From: Mycobacterium asiaticum DSM 44297 | Lineage (GTDB): Bacteria; Actinomycetota; Actinomycetes; Mycobacteriales; Mycobacteriaceae | DNA length: 39,162 nt | Direction: 5' to 3' | Assembly: GCF_000613245.1 (NCBI RefSeq) | Contig: NZ_HG964936.1 | Span: 1,341,742 to 1,380,903, forward strand | Part shown: one piece after another, positions 1 to 8,235 of the stretch | How the letters are laid out: the number at the start of each line of letters is the position of its first letter | Position numbering within the stretch: position 1 is the stretch's first letter | Made by a program: the position numbers and the translations under genes | Notes under the pieces: generated by a model | The model's database searches: none | Seen by the model: only the letters and a program-made list of their open reading frames with translations | What the model was told of the DNA's origin: nothing

Positions 1-11
1 GGCAGTCTTAG

Positions 12-1217
12 GGGAACGGCGGCACGGGAGGCACCGCCACCGGTGGTGGCACCTATGGCGACGGCGGCGACGGCGGCGCTGGCGGTGAAGCCGGCAATGG
101 GTTCGACGCGTCAGCGCTGACCACCGCCCAAGCCGGTGGTAATGGCGGGGTGGGTGGCAACGGCGGTACCGGTGGTGCGGCCGGCGGTCTGGGCGGGGGT
201 TACGGCGATGGCGGTGACGGTGGCGCCGGCGGTAGCGGCGGCGACGGTGCCGACAATGCGCCGAACGTCAACGGCGGTGCTGGCGGCGTCGGCGGTCAAG
301 GCGGTGCCGGCGGTAGCGGTGGAGACGCCCTCGGCGCGGACGCAAAGGCCGGTCGCGGCGCCGGAGGCGGTGCCGGCGGCAACGGGGGCGACGGTTCAGC
401 TGCCGCGGTCGGTGGTCTCGGTGGTGACGGTGGCCGAGGTGGCGCCGGGGGCGGCGGGGGTTCCGCCCCGATCGGCGGGACCAACGGTGACGGCGGCCTC
501 GGTGGCGCTGGTGGCGACGGCGGTAACGGCGGCAATGCAAGCCGTGGCTTCAACAACCCGGACGACGGACCCGCGCACGGCGGTGGCGGTGGTGGCGGCG
601 GCGCCGGCGGGAACGGCGGAAGTGCCGGTGACGGTGGGGGTTTTGCCGGCTTTGGCAACACCGGCGGGTCGGGTGGCGCCGGAGGTGACGGCGGCACCGC
701 GAACTTCGGCGGCGGTTTCTCTGACGTGTTTACGGCAACCGGCGGCTCCGGTGGCACCGGCGGAGCAGGTGCCACCACCGCTACCGGCGCCGGCGGCAAG
801 GGCGGCGGCGGCGGTGGTGGTGGCGCCGGCGGTTTCGCCGCAGAAGACACGGCGATCACTGGTGGTGGTGGCGGCGGTGGTGGCGGCGGCTCAGCAAGCG
901 TTGCCGCGGGTACTGGAGGCAATGGCGGTGATACCAAGACCAACGGGAACGTCACGTATACCGGCGGCGCCGGAGCGACCGGAGCAGGTGGCGTCGGCGG
1001 TGGTGGGGGCGGCGGTGCCTACAACCTCGCCTCCCCGGGCTATGGATCACCCGGCGATGTACCAGCAGGTGGCCCGGGCTTTCAACTTCAGAATCCGCCG
1101 ATGAACCTCGGCAACGCCGGAGGCGACGGCGGTGCGATCGGCGGGGTAGGCGGCAAGGGCGGCCGCGGCACGTCGTTCTCTAACGACAATGGCGGTGACG
1201 GGCAGAGCGCGCTCTGA
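12..1217 (+). CDS. PE-PGRS family protein, C-terminal part (5' end outside window)
   Basis: The open frame is almost entirely Gly-Gly-X triplets (GG-N, GG-A, GG-D) with scattered Asn, Asp and Ala, the PGRS domain of mycobacterial surface/secreted PE-PGRS proteins. It ends in a short non-repetitive tail ([16 protein letters not shown]) and a TGA at 1215-1217. The PE domain (about 110 residues) should lie upstream of the window. In this frame a TAG sits at 9-11, while bases 1-8 read as glycine-rich in another frame, so either the gene has a frame break at its left end or the window edge contains an error. GTG at 150 is only an internal codon. The exact role of the family is unsettled; many are cell-surface associated. 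It converges on the nitroreductase gene with 6 bp between the stops. Confidence 0.85.
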   Translation, partial: GNGGTGGTATGGGTYGDGGDGGAGGEAGNGFDASALTTAQAGGNGGVGGNGGTGGAAGGLGGGYGDGGDGGAGGSGGDGADNAPNVNGGAGGVGGQGGAGGSGGDALGADAKAGRGAGGGAGGNGGDGSAAAVGGLGGDGGRGGAGGGGGSAPIGGTNGDGGLGGAGGDGGNGGNASRGFNNPDDGPAHGGGGGGGGAGGNGGSAGDGGGFAGFGNTGGSGGAGGDGGTANFGGGFSDVFTATGGSGGTGGAGATTATGAGGKGGGGGGGGAGGFAAEDTAITGGGGGGGGGGSASVAAGTGGNGGDTKTNGNVTYTGGAGATGAGGVGGGGGGGAYNLASPGYGSPGDVPAGGPGFQLQNPPMNLGNAGGDGGAIGGVGGKGGRGTSFSNDNGGDGQSAL

Positions 1218-1223
1218 CGCCGC

Positions 1224-1898
1224 TCAGCCGGAAAACGTTGCCCCATCGAAGCGTTCGCGGGTGACGAAGTCCGCGACCGCCTGGCGGCGCAGCTTTGTCA
1301 GCTGCCGTACCGGCTTACCCAACGGCACCACCGCCGCGACCGCATGCGTCTCCGGAATGCCCAGCAACTCGCGAAGTTGCGGCTCCCGCGGGATGGCCAT
1401 CGTCGTGATCGTGCCGCCAAAGCCCTCGTTGCGCGCCGCCAACAATATGTTCCACACCAAGGGGTAGACCGAGGCGCCACTGGCCAAGCCGACCCGATCC
1501 AGATCCTGGTCGAGGGCGGCCACCACGCCCAGGTCGACCGAGACCACCAGGACCACGGAGCCCTTGACCAACGGCGTCAGAAACTGTTGCGGGAACTCGG
1601 TTCGGTCGATGATGTCTTGTGGAACTGCGCTGGCGTGCAGTGGATTCCACGGGCTTTCGCCAGCCGCCTGCTGGGCGAAGTATCGGCGCGAAGCCGGTGC
1701 ACTGAGTTCGGCAATCCGGCGCCGGGTGTCCAGATCACGCACCAGGGTGACGTGCGCGCCCTGCCGGTTACCGCCGCTGGGTGCGAACCGGGCGTTGTCC
1801 AAGATGCGATACAACACGTCGTCGGGCAGTGGCTCGTCGGTGAATTCCCGCGCGGCGAAGGTGCTGCGCATGACGTCGTACAGGTCCACGGAACTCAC
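1224..1898 (-). CDS. nitroreductase family protein
   Basis: 224-residue FMN-dependent nitroreductase-type oxidoreductase. The N-terminal region has the family pattern with an Arg-rich FMN-phosphate site (MRSTFAAREFTDEPLP) and APSGGNRQ, a typical FMN-contact segment near residue 40. A glycine-containing stretch (GFGGTITTMA) near residue 165 and AAVVPLGKPV near residue 190 are the usual C-terminal FMN-binding parts. I chose GTG at 1898 because it overlaps the stop of the upstream Hsp70-like gene as GTGA, which suggests translational coupling; the upstream extension of the frame is not protein-like. The substrate cannot be read from sequence. Members reduce nitro groups, quinones or flavins with NAD(P)H. 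The pairing with an Hsp70-like ATPase is unusual. Confidence 0.85.
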   Translation of the reverse strand: MSSVDLYDVMRSTFAAREFTDEPLPDDVLYRILDNARFAPSGGNRQGAHVTLVRDLDTRRRIAELSAPASRRYFAQQAAGESPWNPLHASAVPQDIIDRTEFPQQFLTPLVKGSVVLVVSVDLGVVAALDQDLDRVGLASGASVYPLVWNILLAARNEGFGGTITTMAIPREPQLRELLGIPETHAVAAVVPLGKPVRQLTKLRRQAVADFVTRERFDGATFSG

Positions 1899-3406
1899 AC
1901 CCCTGCCCGCTCGAGCCGGAAGGTGCGCTGATACCCGGTGGGCAACGTGGTGACGGTGACTTCCACCGCACCGCTGGGCGCGACCACGTAGCGTTCCTCG
2001 ACCTGCGGCCCGTCGCTCCACCGGCCGACCGGCTGGCGGCCCAGATCCTCACGGTCGCGCAGGGCAGGATCGAACGGGAACAGCACCGGATCATAGGGCG
2101 TGACGTCACCGTCCGGACGTCCGTTGACCACCCGGCTGCACTCGACGAACCGGAAATGCCCGATATTGTGCGCGGCGCGGTAGGTGCGGCTGACCACCAG
2201 CGGCGTGCGCCCGTCCGCCGGAAGGAGCGCATCCTTGGGGACGATCGGGTCGAACACCACGTCGGCGCCCGCCTGCGCCTCGCGGAAAACACCGAAATGC
2301 CGCGAAAAGCGTTCGGACAACACGAATCCGGCGTCGCTGTCGAGGAAGACCGCTAATCCGATGGCCGTTGCCGCGAACGGATGCGGGGAACGCTTGACGC
2401 GGCGGTCACCGAACTGCGTCCGCAACATCCGGGACACCAGCGGGAAGCTGCCCGCGCCTCCGACCACATAGATGCCGGCCACCTCCGACCAGGCGACGTC
2501 CCGCCCGTCCCCCGTCGGATCCCGCAATACCCGGGACAGGAGATCGGCGGTTTGATCGACCAACGGCGAACATGCCGCGTACACATCGTCGATGGGACAG
2601 GAAAACGGCGGCCGCTCCGCTATCTCCGTGAGATCGACCAGGAAGCGGCGCGTCTGAGGTCCGACCGCCTCCTTGCGGGCCGCGCATTCCTCGAGCAGCA
2701 GCTCGTGAGCTTCGTCGTCGACCCGCAATTTCGCTGCGCGCAGCACCAGCTGTGCGATCGCCTCATCGAAATCGTCACCGCCCAGGCGCTGGATTCCTTC
2801 ACTGATGACGACTTCGTTGACCTGGCCGACCATCCGCAACAGAGAGGCATCGAACGTGCCACCGCCCAGGTCATAAATCAGGACGTACTCGCGCCTAGCG
2901 GTGATCGTCGACCGGTACCGGTGGGCGTATTCCAGTCCCGCGGCCGAGGGCTCATTCAATAGAGCGACCACTCGAAAGCCTGCTGCGACAAAGGCATTCA
3001 GCGTCATGAAGCGCTGGGCGCTCGACGCGTTGGCCGGCACGCTGATCGCAGCCTCCACCGGCTCGTCCGGGGCTGCGCCCGCGTTCGACCGCTGGTACAG
3101 ATCACTCTTCAGTTGAGCGAGGAAGCCGGTGAGCAGATCGGCTAACAGGTAGGTGCGCCCGGCGAGCGTGACCTCCGTCTGCGGGCCGGCGTCATTGAGC
3201 AGCCGTTTGAACGCCCGCAGTACCGACCATCCAGGCTCGTGCCGTACGGCGGCCGCATCCATCCCGAACCGCAGCTCGCCGGCCGCGTTGGCGGCAACCA
3301 GCGAAGGCCAGGTCTCGAACCCGTCGAAGGAAACGACCGGATAATTGCCCCGGTCGACGATTGCCGCGACGGTGTGTGTGGTACCGAAGTCGATGCCGAC
3401 TCTCAT
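1895..3406 (-). CDS. Hsp70-family ATPase without a canonical substrate-binding domain
   Basis: 503 residues. An actin-fold Hsp70 ATPase is clear: phosphate-1 loop GIDFGTTHTV (residues 4-13), the NEPSAAGLEYA connect segment (about 151-161), phosphate-2 DLGGGTFDASLL (about 179-190) and the adenosine motif IYVVGGAGSFPLVSRML (about 330). The last 130 residues do not look like a DnaK beta-sandwich substrate domain; they are rich in Pro, Val and Arg and may form a different beta domain. ATG 3406 is preferred because it starts directly at the first beta strand; a TTG at 3415 is possible. It lies 11 bp after cstA and overlaps the nitroreductase by 4 bp, so the three could be co-transcribed. An inferred role is assembly or protection of a partner, perhaps the nitroreductase. 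It is not DnaK itself. Confidence 0.85.
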   Translation of the reverse strand: MRVGIDFGTTHTVAAIVDRGNYPVVSFDGFETWPSLVAANAAGELRFGMDAAAVRHEPGWSVLRAFKRLLNDAGPQTEVTLAGRTYLLADLLTGFLAQLKSDLYQRSNAGAAPDEPVEAAISVPANASSAQRFMTLNAFVAAGFRVVALLNEPSAAGLEYAHRYRSTITARREYVLIYDLGGGTFDASLLRMVGQVNEVVISEGIQRLGGDDFDEAIAQLVLRAAKLRVDDEAHELLLEECAARKEAVGPQTRRFLVDLTEIAERPPFSCPIDDVYAACSPLVDQTADLLSRVLRDPTGDGRDVAWSEVAGIYVVGGAGSFPLVSRMLRTQFGDRRVKRSPHPFAATAIGLAVFLDSDAGFVLSERFSRHFGVFREAQAGADVVFDPIVPKDALLPADGRTPLVVSRTYRAAHNIGHFRFVECSRVVNGRPDGDVTPYDPVLFPFDPALRDREDLGRQPVGRWSDGPQVEERYVVAPSGAVEVTVTTLPTGYQRTFRLERAGV

Positions 3407-3417
3407 TCCGTCCAATT

Positions 3418-5664
3418 CTAGGGCCGCTCGAGCGTCTTTTCAGTGCCGTGCGCGAGTGTGTCCCACTGCCGTTGCACCTCGCGTTCGGCGGCGGTGGGGA
3501 TGAGTCCCGCTGGCGCGAACCGCTTCGAATCCACCGGATCGACTTCGGTCAGGTGTGGCTGGGCGTCACGAAAAACTCTGTAGGACACCAGGATCCCGGC
3601 GACTGCCACGATGACGACGACAAGCGTGAAGACGATCGACAGGGTGCCCTGGATGAAGGTGTTGCGGATGACCGCGTCGAGTTCATCGGCGTTGGTGGCC
3701 GAACCGAACGCCGTCTTGCCGGCGTGTTTGGCGGCCAGATATCGCGAATGCAGCGCCCAGTAGCCGACGCCCGGATCGGCGGAGAAGATCTTCTGCCAGG
3801 ACGCCGTCAGCGTGACCGCCAAATCCCAAAGCAGCGGCAACCCCGGAATCCAGGCCCACTTCCACAGGCCCCTCTTGATCACCACCGCTGTGACGACGGT
3901 CAGCGCGATGGCGGCGAGCAGCTGGTTGGCGATGCCGAACAGCGGAAACAAGGTGTTGATCCCGCCGAGCGGATCCGTCACGCCCATCAGCAGCACGCTG
4001 CCCCAGCCTGCCACGACGCCCAGGCTGCAAATCCAGGCACCGACCCGCCAGCTGGGATTCCGCAGTTTGGCCAACGGGCCGCCCAGGTTGCCCAGTCCGT
4101 CGGAGAGCATGAACCGCGCCACCCGGGTACCCGCATCGACGGTGGTGAGGATGAACAGCGCCTCGAACATGATCGCGAAGTGGTACCAGTACGGTCTGAG
4201 GCTCGCACCGCCGAACACCCGGTGCAGCACGTCCGACATCCCCAGGGCCAGGGTGGGGGCCCCACCGGTGCGGGAAACGATCGTGTGCTCGCCGACGCTG
4301 GCCGCGGTTTGGTCGATCTGTTCGGGGGTCACCCGGGGGCCGGACAGCCCGAGTCCGTTGACGTACTGGGCGGCGGTGGTCGCGGTGCCCCCCGTCTGCG
4401 CGACGGGCGCGTTGAGGGTGAAGTACAAGTGCTGATCGAGGACCGCGGCGGTGATCAGCGCCATGACAGCGACGAACGACTCGGTGATCATGCCGCCGTA
4501 GCCGATCGCGCGCATCTGGCCTTCCTTCTCCAGCAACTTCGGCGTCGTCCCTGAGGCAACCAGCGAGTGGAAGCCGGACAGTGCGCCGCACGCGATCGTG
4601 ATGAAGAGAAACGGGAACAGCGAGCCGGCGAAGACGGGCCCGTCACCTCGGGTGGCGAAGTGTGAGATGGCGGGGGCCTGTAGGACGGGATGGGCAAGGC
4701 ACACGCCGACGGCCAGCAGGGCGATCGTGCCGACCTTCATGAACGTGGACAGGTAGTCGCGCGGGGCGAGCAGCAACCACACGGGCAACACCGAGGCCGC
4801 GAACCCGTAGCCGATGATCAGCCAGCATAACGTCACCGGTGACAGGTTGAACCATGATGCGCCCCAAGCGGTTTCACCTACCCAATGGCCGCAGGCCACT
4901 GCGAGCAGTAGCAACCCGGCTCCGATCGCCGACACCTCACCCACCCGGCCCGGACGCAGAAACCTCAGATAGCAACCCATGAACACCGCGATCGGGATCG
5001 TCATGCCGATCGAGAACACACCCCACGGGCTCTGCGCCAGTGCCCGCACCACCACCATCGCCAGCACCGCAAGCAGGATCAGCATGATGACGAAGATCCC
5101 GACCAGAGCCGCCGCCCCGCCAGTGGCACCGAGCTCCTCGCGGGCCATCTGGCCCAGCGATCGGCCGCGCCGGCGGGTCGAGATCCACAACACCAGGTAG
5201 TCCTGTACGCACCCACCCAGCACCGCCCCAATGACGATCCAGATGCTGCACGGCAGGTAACCCATCTGCGTGGCGAGCACCGGACCGACGAGCGGCCCGG
5301 CACCCGCAATGGCGGCGAAGTGGTGGCCGAACAGGACGCGTCGGTCCGTCGGCACGTAATCGGTGCCGTCCTCGAGAACCTCGGCGGGAGTGGCGTGATC
5401 GTCGCGCGGGCGGACGATTTTCGATTCGACCAGCCGCGCGTAGAAACGGTATCCAATGAGGTAGGTGCAGATCGCCGCGACCACCAGCCAGACCGCGTTC
5501 ACCCGTTCGCCGCGGATAAGCGCGATCACCGCCCAGGCTGTGGCGCCGACGACGGCGATCACGCCGAAGAAGATTCGTTGTCTGCCGGTAATGGGGGAGC
5601 GGTCGATGATCGCGACTGGGGGTAGATCGGGCTCGGTGTGGATGTAGCTGATGTCGCGGTCCAC
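3418..5664 (-). CDS. cstA: carbon starvation protein CstA (peptide/pyruvate transporter family)
   Basis: 748-residue polytopic membrane protein, close to the roughly 758 residues I recall for M. tuberculosis Rv3063. The N-terminal CstA domain has family motifs such as VPTDRRVLFGHHFAAIAGAG (about residues 90-110), GPVLATQMGYLP, and QDYLVLWISTRRRGRSLGQ. The middle has FMKVGTIALL and GTTPKLLEKEGQMRAIGYGG, and the C-terminal 5TM part has FILTTVDAGTRVARFML and DPLGGINTLFPLFGIANQLL. I placed the start at GTG 5664 because the segment downstream reads as a normal N-terminal cytoplasmic tail before the first helix; codons upstream are low-complexity Arg/Trp. Family members are induced on carbon starvation and import peptides or pyruvate. 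It lies 85 bp downstream of ligB on the same strand, as in M. tuberculosis. Confidence 0.95.
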   Translation of the reverse strand: MDRDISYIHTEPDLPPVAIIDRSPITGRQRIFFGVIAVVGATAWAVIALIRGERVNAVWLVVAAICTYLIGYRFYARLVESKIVRPRDDHATPAEVLEDGTDYVPTDRRVLFGHHFAAIAGAGPLVGPVLATQMGYLPCSIWIVIGAVLGGCVQDYLVLWISTRRRGRSLGQMAREELGATGGAAALVGIFVIMLILLAVLAMVVVRALAQSPWGVFSIGMTIPIAVFMGCYLRFLRPGRVGEVSAIGAGLLLLAVACGHWVGETAWGASWFNLSPVTLCWLIIGYGFAASVLPVWLLLAPRDYLSTFMKVGTIALLAVGVCLAHPVLQAPAISHFATRGDGPVFAGSLFPFLFITIACGALSGFHSLVASGTTPKLLEKEGQMRAIGYGGMITESFVAVMALITAAVLDQHLYFTLNAPVAQTGGTATTAAQYVNGLGLSGPRVTPEQIDQTAASVGEHTIVSRTGGAPTLALGMSDVLHRVFGGASLRPYWYHFAIMFEALFILTTVDAGTRVARFMLSDGLGNLGGPLAKLRNPSWRVGAWICSLGVVAGWGSVLLMGVTDPLGGINTLFPLFGIANQLLAAIALTVVTAVVIKRGLWKWAWIPGLPLLWDLAVTLTASWQKIFSADPGVGYWALHSRYLAAKHAGKTAFGSATNADELDAVIRNTFIQGTLSIVFTLVVVIVAVAGILVSYRVFRDAQPHLTEVDPVDSKRFAPAGLIPTAAEREVQRQWDTLAHGTEKTLERP

Positions 5665-5749
5665 CCCGGGCTCCTCTCCGGCGTCGGCAACGAGAGTGAA
5701 TCTACCGACGCCGCATCGGGGTGTCGCGTCGTGTACTTCACGCTGGGCG

Positions 5750-7273
5750 TCAGTACATAGCGCGCACCGCATCGATGGTGTCGGCTTCGGCCGGGCTTTT
5801 GTCGTCGCGGTAGCGCACCACCCGGGCGAACCGAAGCGCGACCCCGCCCGGGTAACGCGTCGAGCCCTGCACGCCGTCCAGCGCGATCTCCACCACCTGC
5901 TCCGGCCGGACATACACGACGTAACCATCGGTGCCGTCCGTCGCCAACTCGGTGAATCGCGCGGTCTGCCAGTCCAGCATCGCGTCGGTCATGCCCTTGA
6001 ACGTCTTGCCGACCATGATGAACTCGCCGCTGTCGGGGTCGCGGGCACCCAGATGGATGTTGGACAGCTTCCCCCGCCGGCGCCCCGAGCCCCACTCCAC
6101 CGCGAGCACTACCAGGTCGAGGGTGTGCACCGGTTTGACCTTCACCCAGCCCGCGCCGCGTCGGCCCGCCTGGTATGGGGCATCTGGCGCCTTGGCCATC
6201 AGCCCTTCGTGCCCCGCGGCCAGCGTCGCGTCCAGGAACGCGGCTGCCTGCGCCGGGTCGGAGGTGGCCAGCCGGTCGACCCGATGTTGTGGTGGCACCA
6301 GCGCGTCCAGCGCCGCCAGCCGCTCGGTGGTGGGCGCGTCGAGCAGGTCCACGCCGTCGCGATGCAGGATGTCGAAAAAGAACACCGAGAGCGGCTGCTT
6401 ATCGCGGGCGGCCGCCACGTCCACCGATCGGCCGAACCGAGATGCTGTGACCTGGAAGCGGTGCGGGCGGTTGTCCGGCCGCAGGGCGATCGCCTCGCCG
6501 TCGGCGACCAGCCGGCTGACCGGCAACGCCAGGGTCGCCTCGACCACTTCGGGTAGCCGGGCGGTGACGTCGTCCAGACTGCGAGTGAAAACCCGGACGT
6601 CGTCACCGCCGCGGTGGATCTGCACCCGGGCGCCGTCCAGCTTTGCCTCAAAAATCGATGTGCCGCCGTGCTTTTCGAGCGCATCGGCAACGCTGGCAGC
6701 GGTCTGGGCCAGCATCGGCCCGACTGGCCGGCCGACTTGGAGGGTGAACTCGTCTAACGACCGGCCGGTCAGCGCGGCGGCGGCGACCGCGGGCAGATCC
6801 CCACCGAGCATGGCGGCGCGCTGCGCCGCGGCGGCGGGGAGGCCGGCCGCCTTGGCCACGGCGTCGGTCATGACTCCGATGAGCGCGCCCTGGCGCAGCT
6901 CGCCGCCGAGCAGCCGCAGCAGGAAGGTCTGCTCGGTTTCGGTCGCCGCAGCGAACAGTCCGCGGATCAGTTCCGCGCGCCGGCCCTGGGAGCCCTTGCC
7001 TGACACGGCGCCGATCTCGGTGAAGGTGGCGTCGACCCCGACGACGGTGAGCGTTGCACCCGCTGCCGGCGGCGGCAGCGAGCGCAGGGCGGCCCAGCCG
7101 ACGCCGATCTGGCGCTGCCGCAATTCCCCGGACAGCCACGATACGACGGTGGCGACGACCTCTGCGTCGGCTCCGGCGCGCTGCAGCAACTCGGCGATGT
7201 GCGCGACCTTGGCCAGCCGCGACGAGGTGGCGCCCACGCTGAGCGAGGTGCTTGCTACGTCGAGAAGGAGCAC
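5750..7273 (-). CDS. ligB: ATP-dependent DNA ligase LigB
   Basis: 507 residues from GTG 7273, the length I recall for M. tuberculosis LigB (Rv3062). An N-terminal DNA-binding domain is followed by the nucleotidyltransferase core: motif [12 protein letters not shown] with the adenylated Lys (about residue 210), motif [15 protein letters not shown], motif [11 protein letters not shown], motif [20 protein letters not shown], then the OB fold with [12 protein letters not shown] and [14 protein letters not shown]. It seals nicks with ATP in repair and is not the essential NAD ligase. A TTG 30 bases upstream (7303) also keeps the frame but has no ribosome site and would add residues absent from the usual protein. 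The gene is divergent from the SDR at 7387. Confidence 0.95.
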   Translation of the reverse strand: MLLLDVASTSLSVGATSSRLAKVAHIAELLQRAGADAEVVATVVSWLSGELRQRQIGVGWAALRSLPPPAAGATLTVVGVDATFTEIGAVSGKGSQGRRAELIRGLFAAATETEQTFLLRLLGGELRQGALIGVMTDAVAKAAGLPAAAAQRAAMLGGDLPAVAAAALTGRSLDEFTLQVGRPVGPMLAQTAASVADALEKHGGTSIFEAKLDGARVQIHRGGDDVRVFTRSLDDVTARLPEVVEATLALPVSRLVADGEAIALRPDNRPHRFQVTASRFGRSVDVAAARDKQPLSVFFFDILHRDGVDLLDAPTTERLAALDALVPPQHRVDRLATSDPAQAAAFLDATLAAGHEGLMAKAPDAPYQAGRRGAGWVKVKPVHTLDLVVLAVEWGSGRRRGKLSNIHLGARDPDSGEFIMVGKTFKGMTDAMLDWQTARFTELATDGTDGYVVYVRPEQVVEIALDGVQGSTRYPGGVALRFARVVRYRDDKSPAEADTIDAVRAMY

Positions 7274-7334
7274 GGTGTCGAGCTTGGCACGACGCGCTGA
7301 CAACCCCGGCGGACGGACCCGCTAGCGTGCCTCG

Positions 7335-7344
7335 GTAACGTTAC
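7335..7344. promoter_or_regulatory. perfect palindrome in the ligB/SDR divergent promoter region
   Basis: GTAACGTTAC is a 10-bp perfect palindrome in the 113-bp gap between divergent ligB and the SDR gene, followed 7 bp later by TAGGCT (7351-7356), a TANNNT-type -10 candidate for the SDR. It could be an operator, possibly for a TetR-type protein. No regulator gene is adjacent, so this is inference from position only. Confidence 0.3.
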
Positions 7345-7386
7345 AAATTCTAGGCTTTCTGACAACCCAGAAATCGGAGGTCCCGG

Positions 7387-8145
7387 ATGGAGATCAGCGG
7401 AAAGAAGGTCGTCGTCATCGGCGGCGCCTCGGGAATGGGACGCGCCAGCGCCGAGCTGTTGCACGAGCGCGGCGCGCAGGTGACGGTGCTAGACCGCGAG
7501 GGTTCGGACGGGAAAGAGGTTGCCGAAGGGGTCGGCGGCAAGTTCTATCCTGTCGACGTCACCGACTTCGCCGGCACCGAGGAGACGCTGCAGACCGCGG
7601 TCGACGATCTCGGTGGGCTGCACGTCATCGTCACCACCGCCGGCGGCGGCATCGCTAAGCGCACGCTGACCAAGACCGGACCGCACGATCTCGAATCCTT
7701 CCAATCGGTGATCGATCTCAACCTGATCGCGACCTTCAACATCAGCCGCCTGGCCGCCGCGCACATGAGCAAGAACGAACCCGAAGACGACGAGCGCGGC
7801 GTCATCATCAACACCGCCTCCATCGCCGCCTTCGAGGGCCAGATCGGGCAGGTCGCCTACACCGCGGCCAAGGCCGGAATCGCGGGCATGTGCCTGACGA
7901 TGGCGCGCGACCTGGGCTCAGTGGGCATCCGGGTGCTGGCCATCGCCCCGAGCCTGTTCGCCACCGGGCTGACCAAGGGCATCCCGGACGAGTTCGCCAC
8001 CGCCCTGACCAAGGACGCGGCCTTCCCCAAGCGGCTGGGCCGGCCCGAGGAGTACGCCAAGCTGGTGGCGGCCATCGTGGACAACCCGATGCTCAACGGC
8101 CAGTGCCTACGTCTGGACGCGGGGCAGCGGTTCGCGCCCAAGTAA
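7387..8145 (+). CDS. SDR family oxidoreductase (3-hydroxyacyl-CoA dehydrogenase type II-like)
   Basis: 252-residue short-chain dehydrogenase with the classical Rossmann motif GGASGMGR (residues 12-19), Asp at the end of beta 2 (LDRE, about 36) that favours NAD over NADP, a TTAGGG segment replacing NNAG, the catalytic Ser in INTASIAAFEG, and YTAAK. The C-terminal PSLFATGLTKGIPDEF and RLGRPEEYAKLV segments resemble the HSD10/3-hydroxy-2-methylacyl-CoA dehydrogenase group. The ribosome site CGGAGG lies 6 bases before ATG. It sits 90 bp upstream of fadE22 in the same direction, so an acyl-CoA dehydrogenase/hydroxyacyl-CoA dehydrogenase pair in lipid or steroid side-chain oxidation is a reasonable inference. 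I do not recall this gene at the equivalent M. tuberculosis position. Confidence 0.85.
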   Translation: MEISGKKVVVIGGASGMGRASAELLHERGAQVTVLDREGSDGKEVAEGVGGKFYPVDVTDFAGTEETLQTAVDDLGGLHVIVTTAGGGIAKRTLTKTGPHDLESFQSVIDLNLIATFNISRLAAAHMSKNEPEDDERGVIINTASIAAFEGQIGQVAYTAAKAGIAGMCLTMARDLGSVGIRVLAIAPSLFATGLTKGIPDEFATALTKDAAFPKRLGRPEEYAKLVAAIVDNPMLNGQCLRLDAGQRFAPK

Positions 8146-8190
8146 CTCCGGCATCGTCGGCCACCATGCCGAGGACCCACCCCGCGCATT

Positions 8191-8211
8191 AAGTACACTC
8201 TTTAGGTACTT
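8191..8211. promoter_or_regulatory. inverted-repeat operator/promoter candidate upstream of fadE22
   Basis: AAGTAC (8191-8196) and GTACTT (8206-8211) form a perfect inverted repeat around a 9-bp spacer, 25 bp before fadE22. TACACT inside it fits a mycobacterial -10 (TANNNT), giving a predicted start about 30 bases before the ATG. The core AGTACACTCT recurs at 10859 in the DUF35/thiolase promoter. Confidence 0.45.
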
Positions 8212-8235
8212 GGCAGCGCTGCGAGGAGGATCCGC

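Noticed and set aside
150..1217. Short repeated GGC units as a CRISPR or tandem repeat array
   Set aside because: They are degenerate codons of Gly-Gly-X protein repeats with no regular spacer-repeat structure.
3361..4554. 397-codon open frame on the plus strand
   Set aside because: It is antisense to cstA; Arg/Gly/His-rich composition without domains is typical of shadow frames in high-GC DNA.
5931..7325. 464-codon open frame antisense to ligB
   Set aside because: Ser/Arg/Ala-rich shadow; ligB is complete on the other strand.
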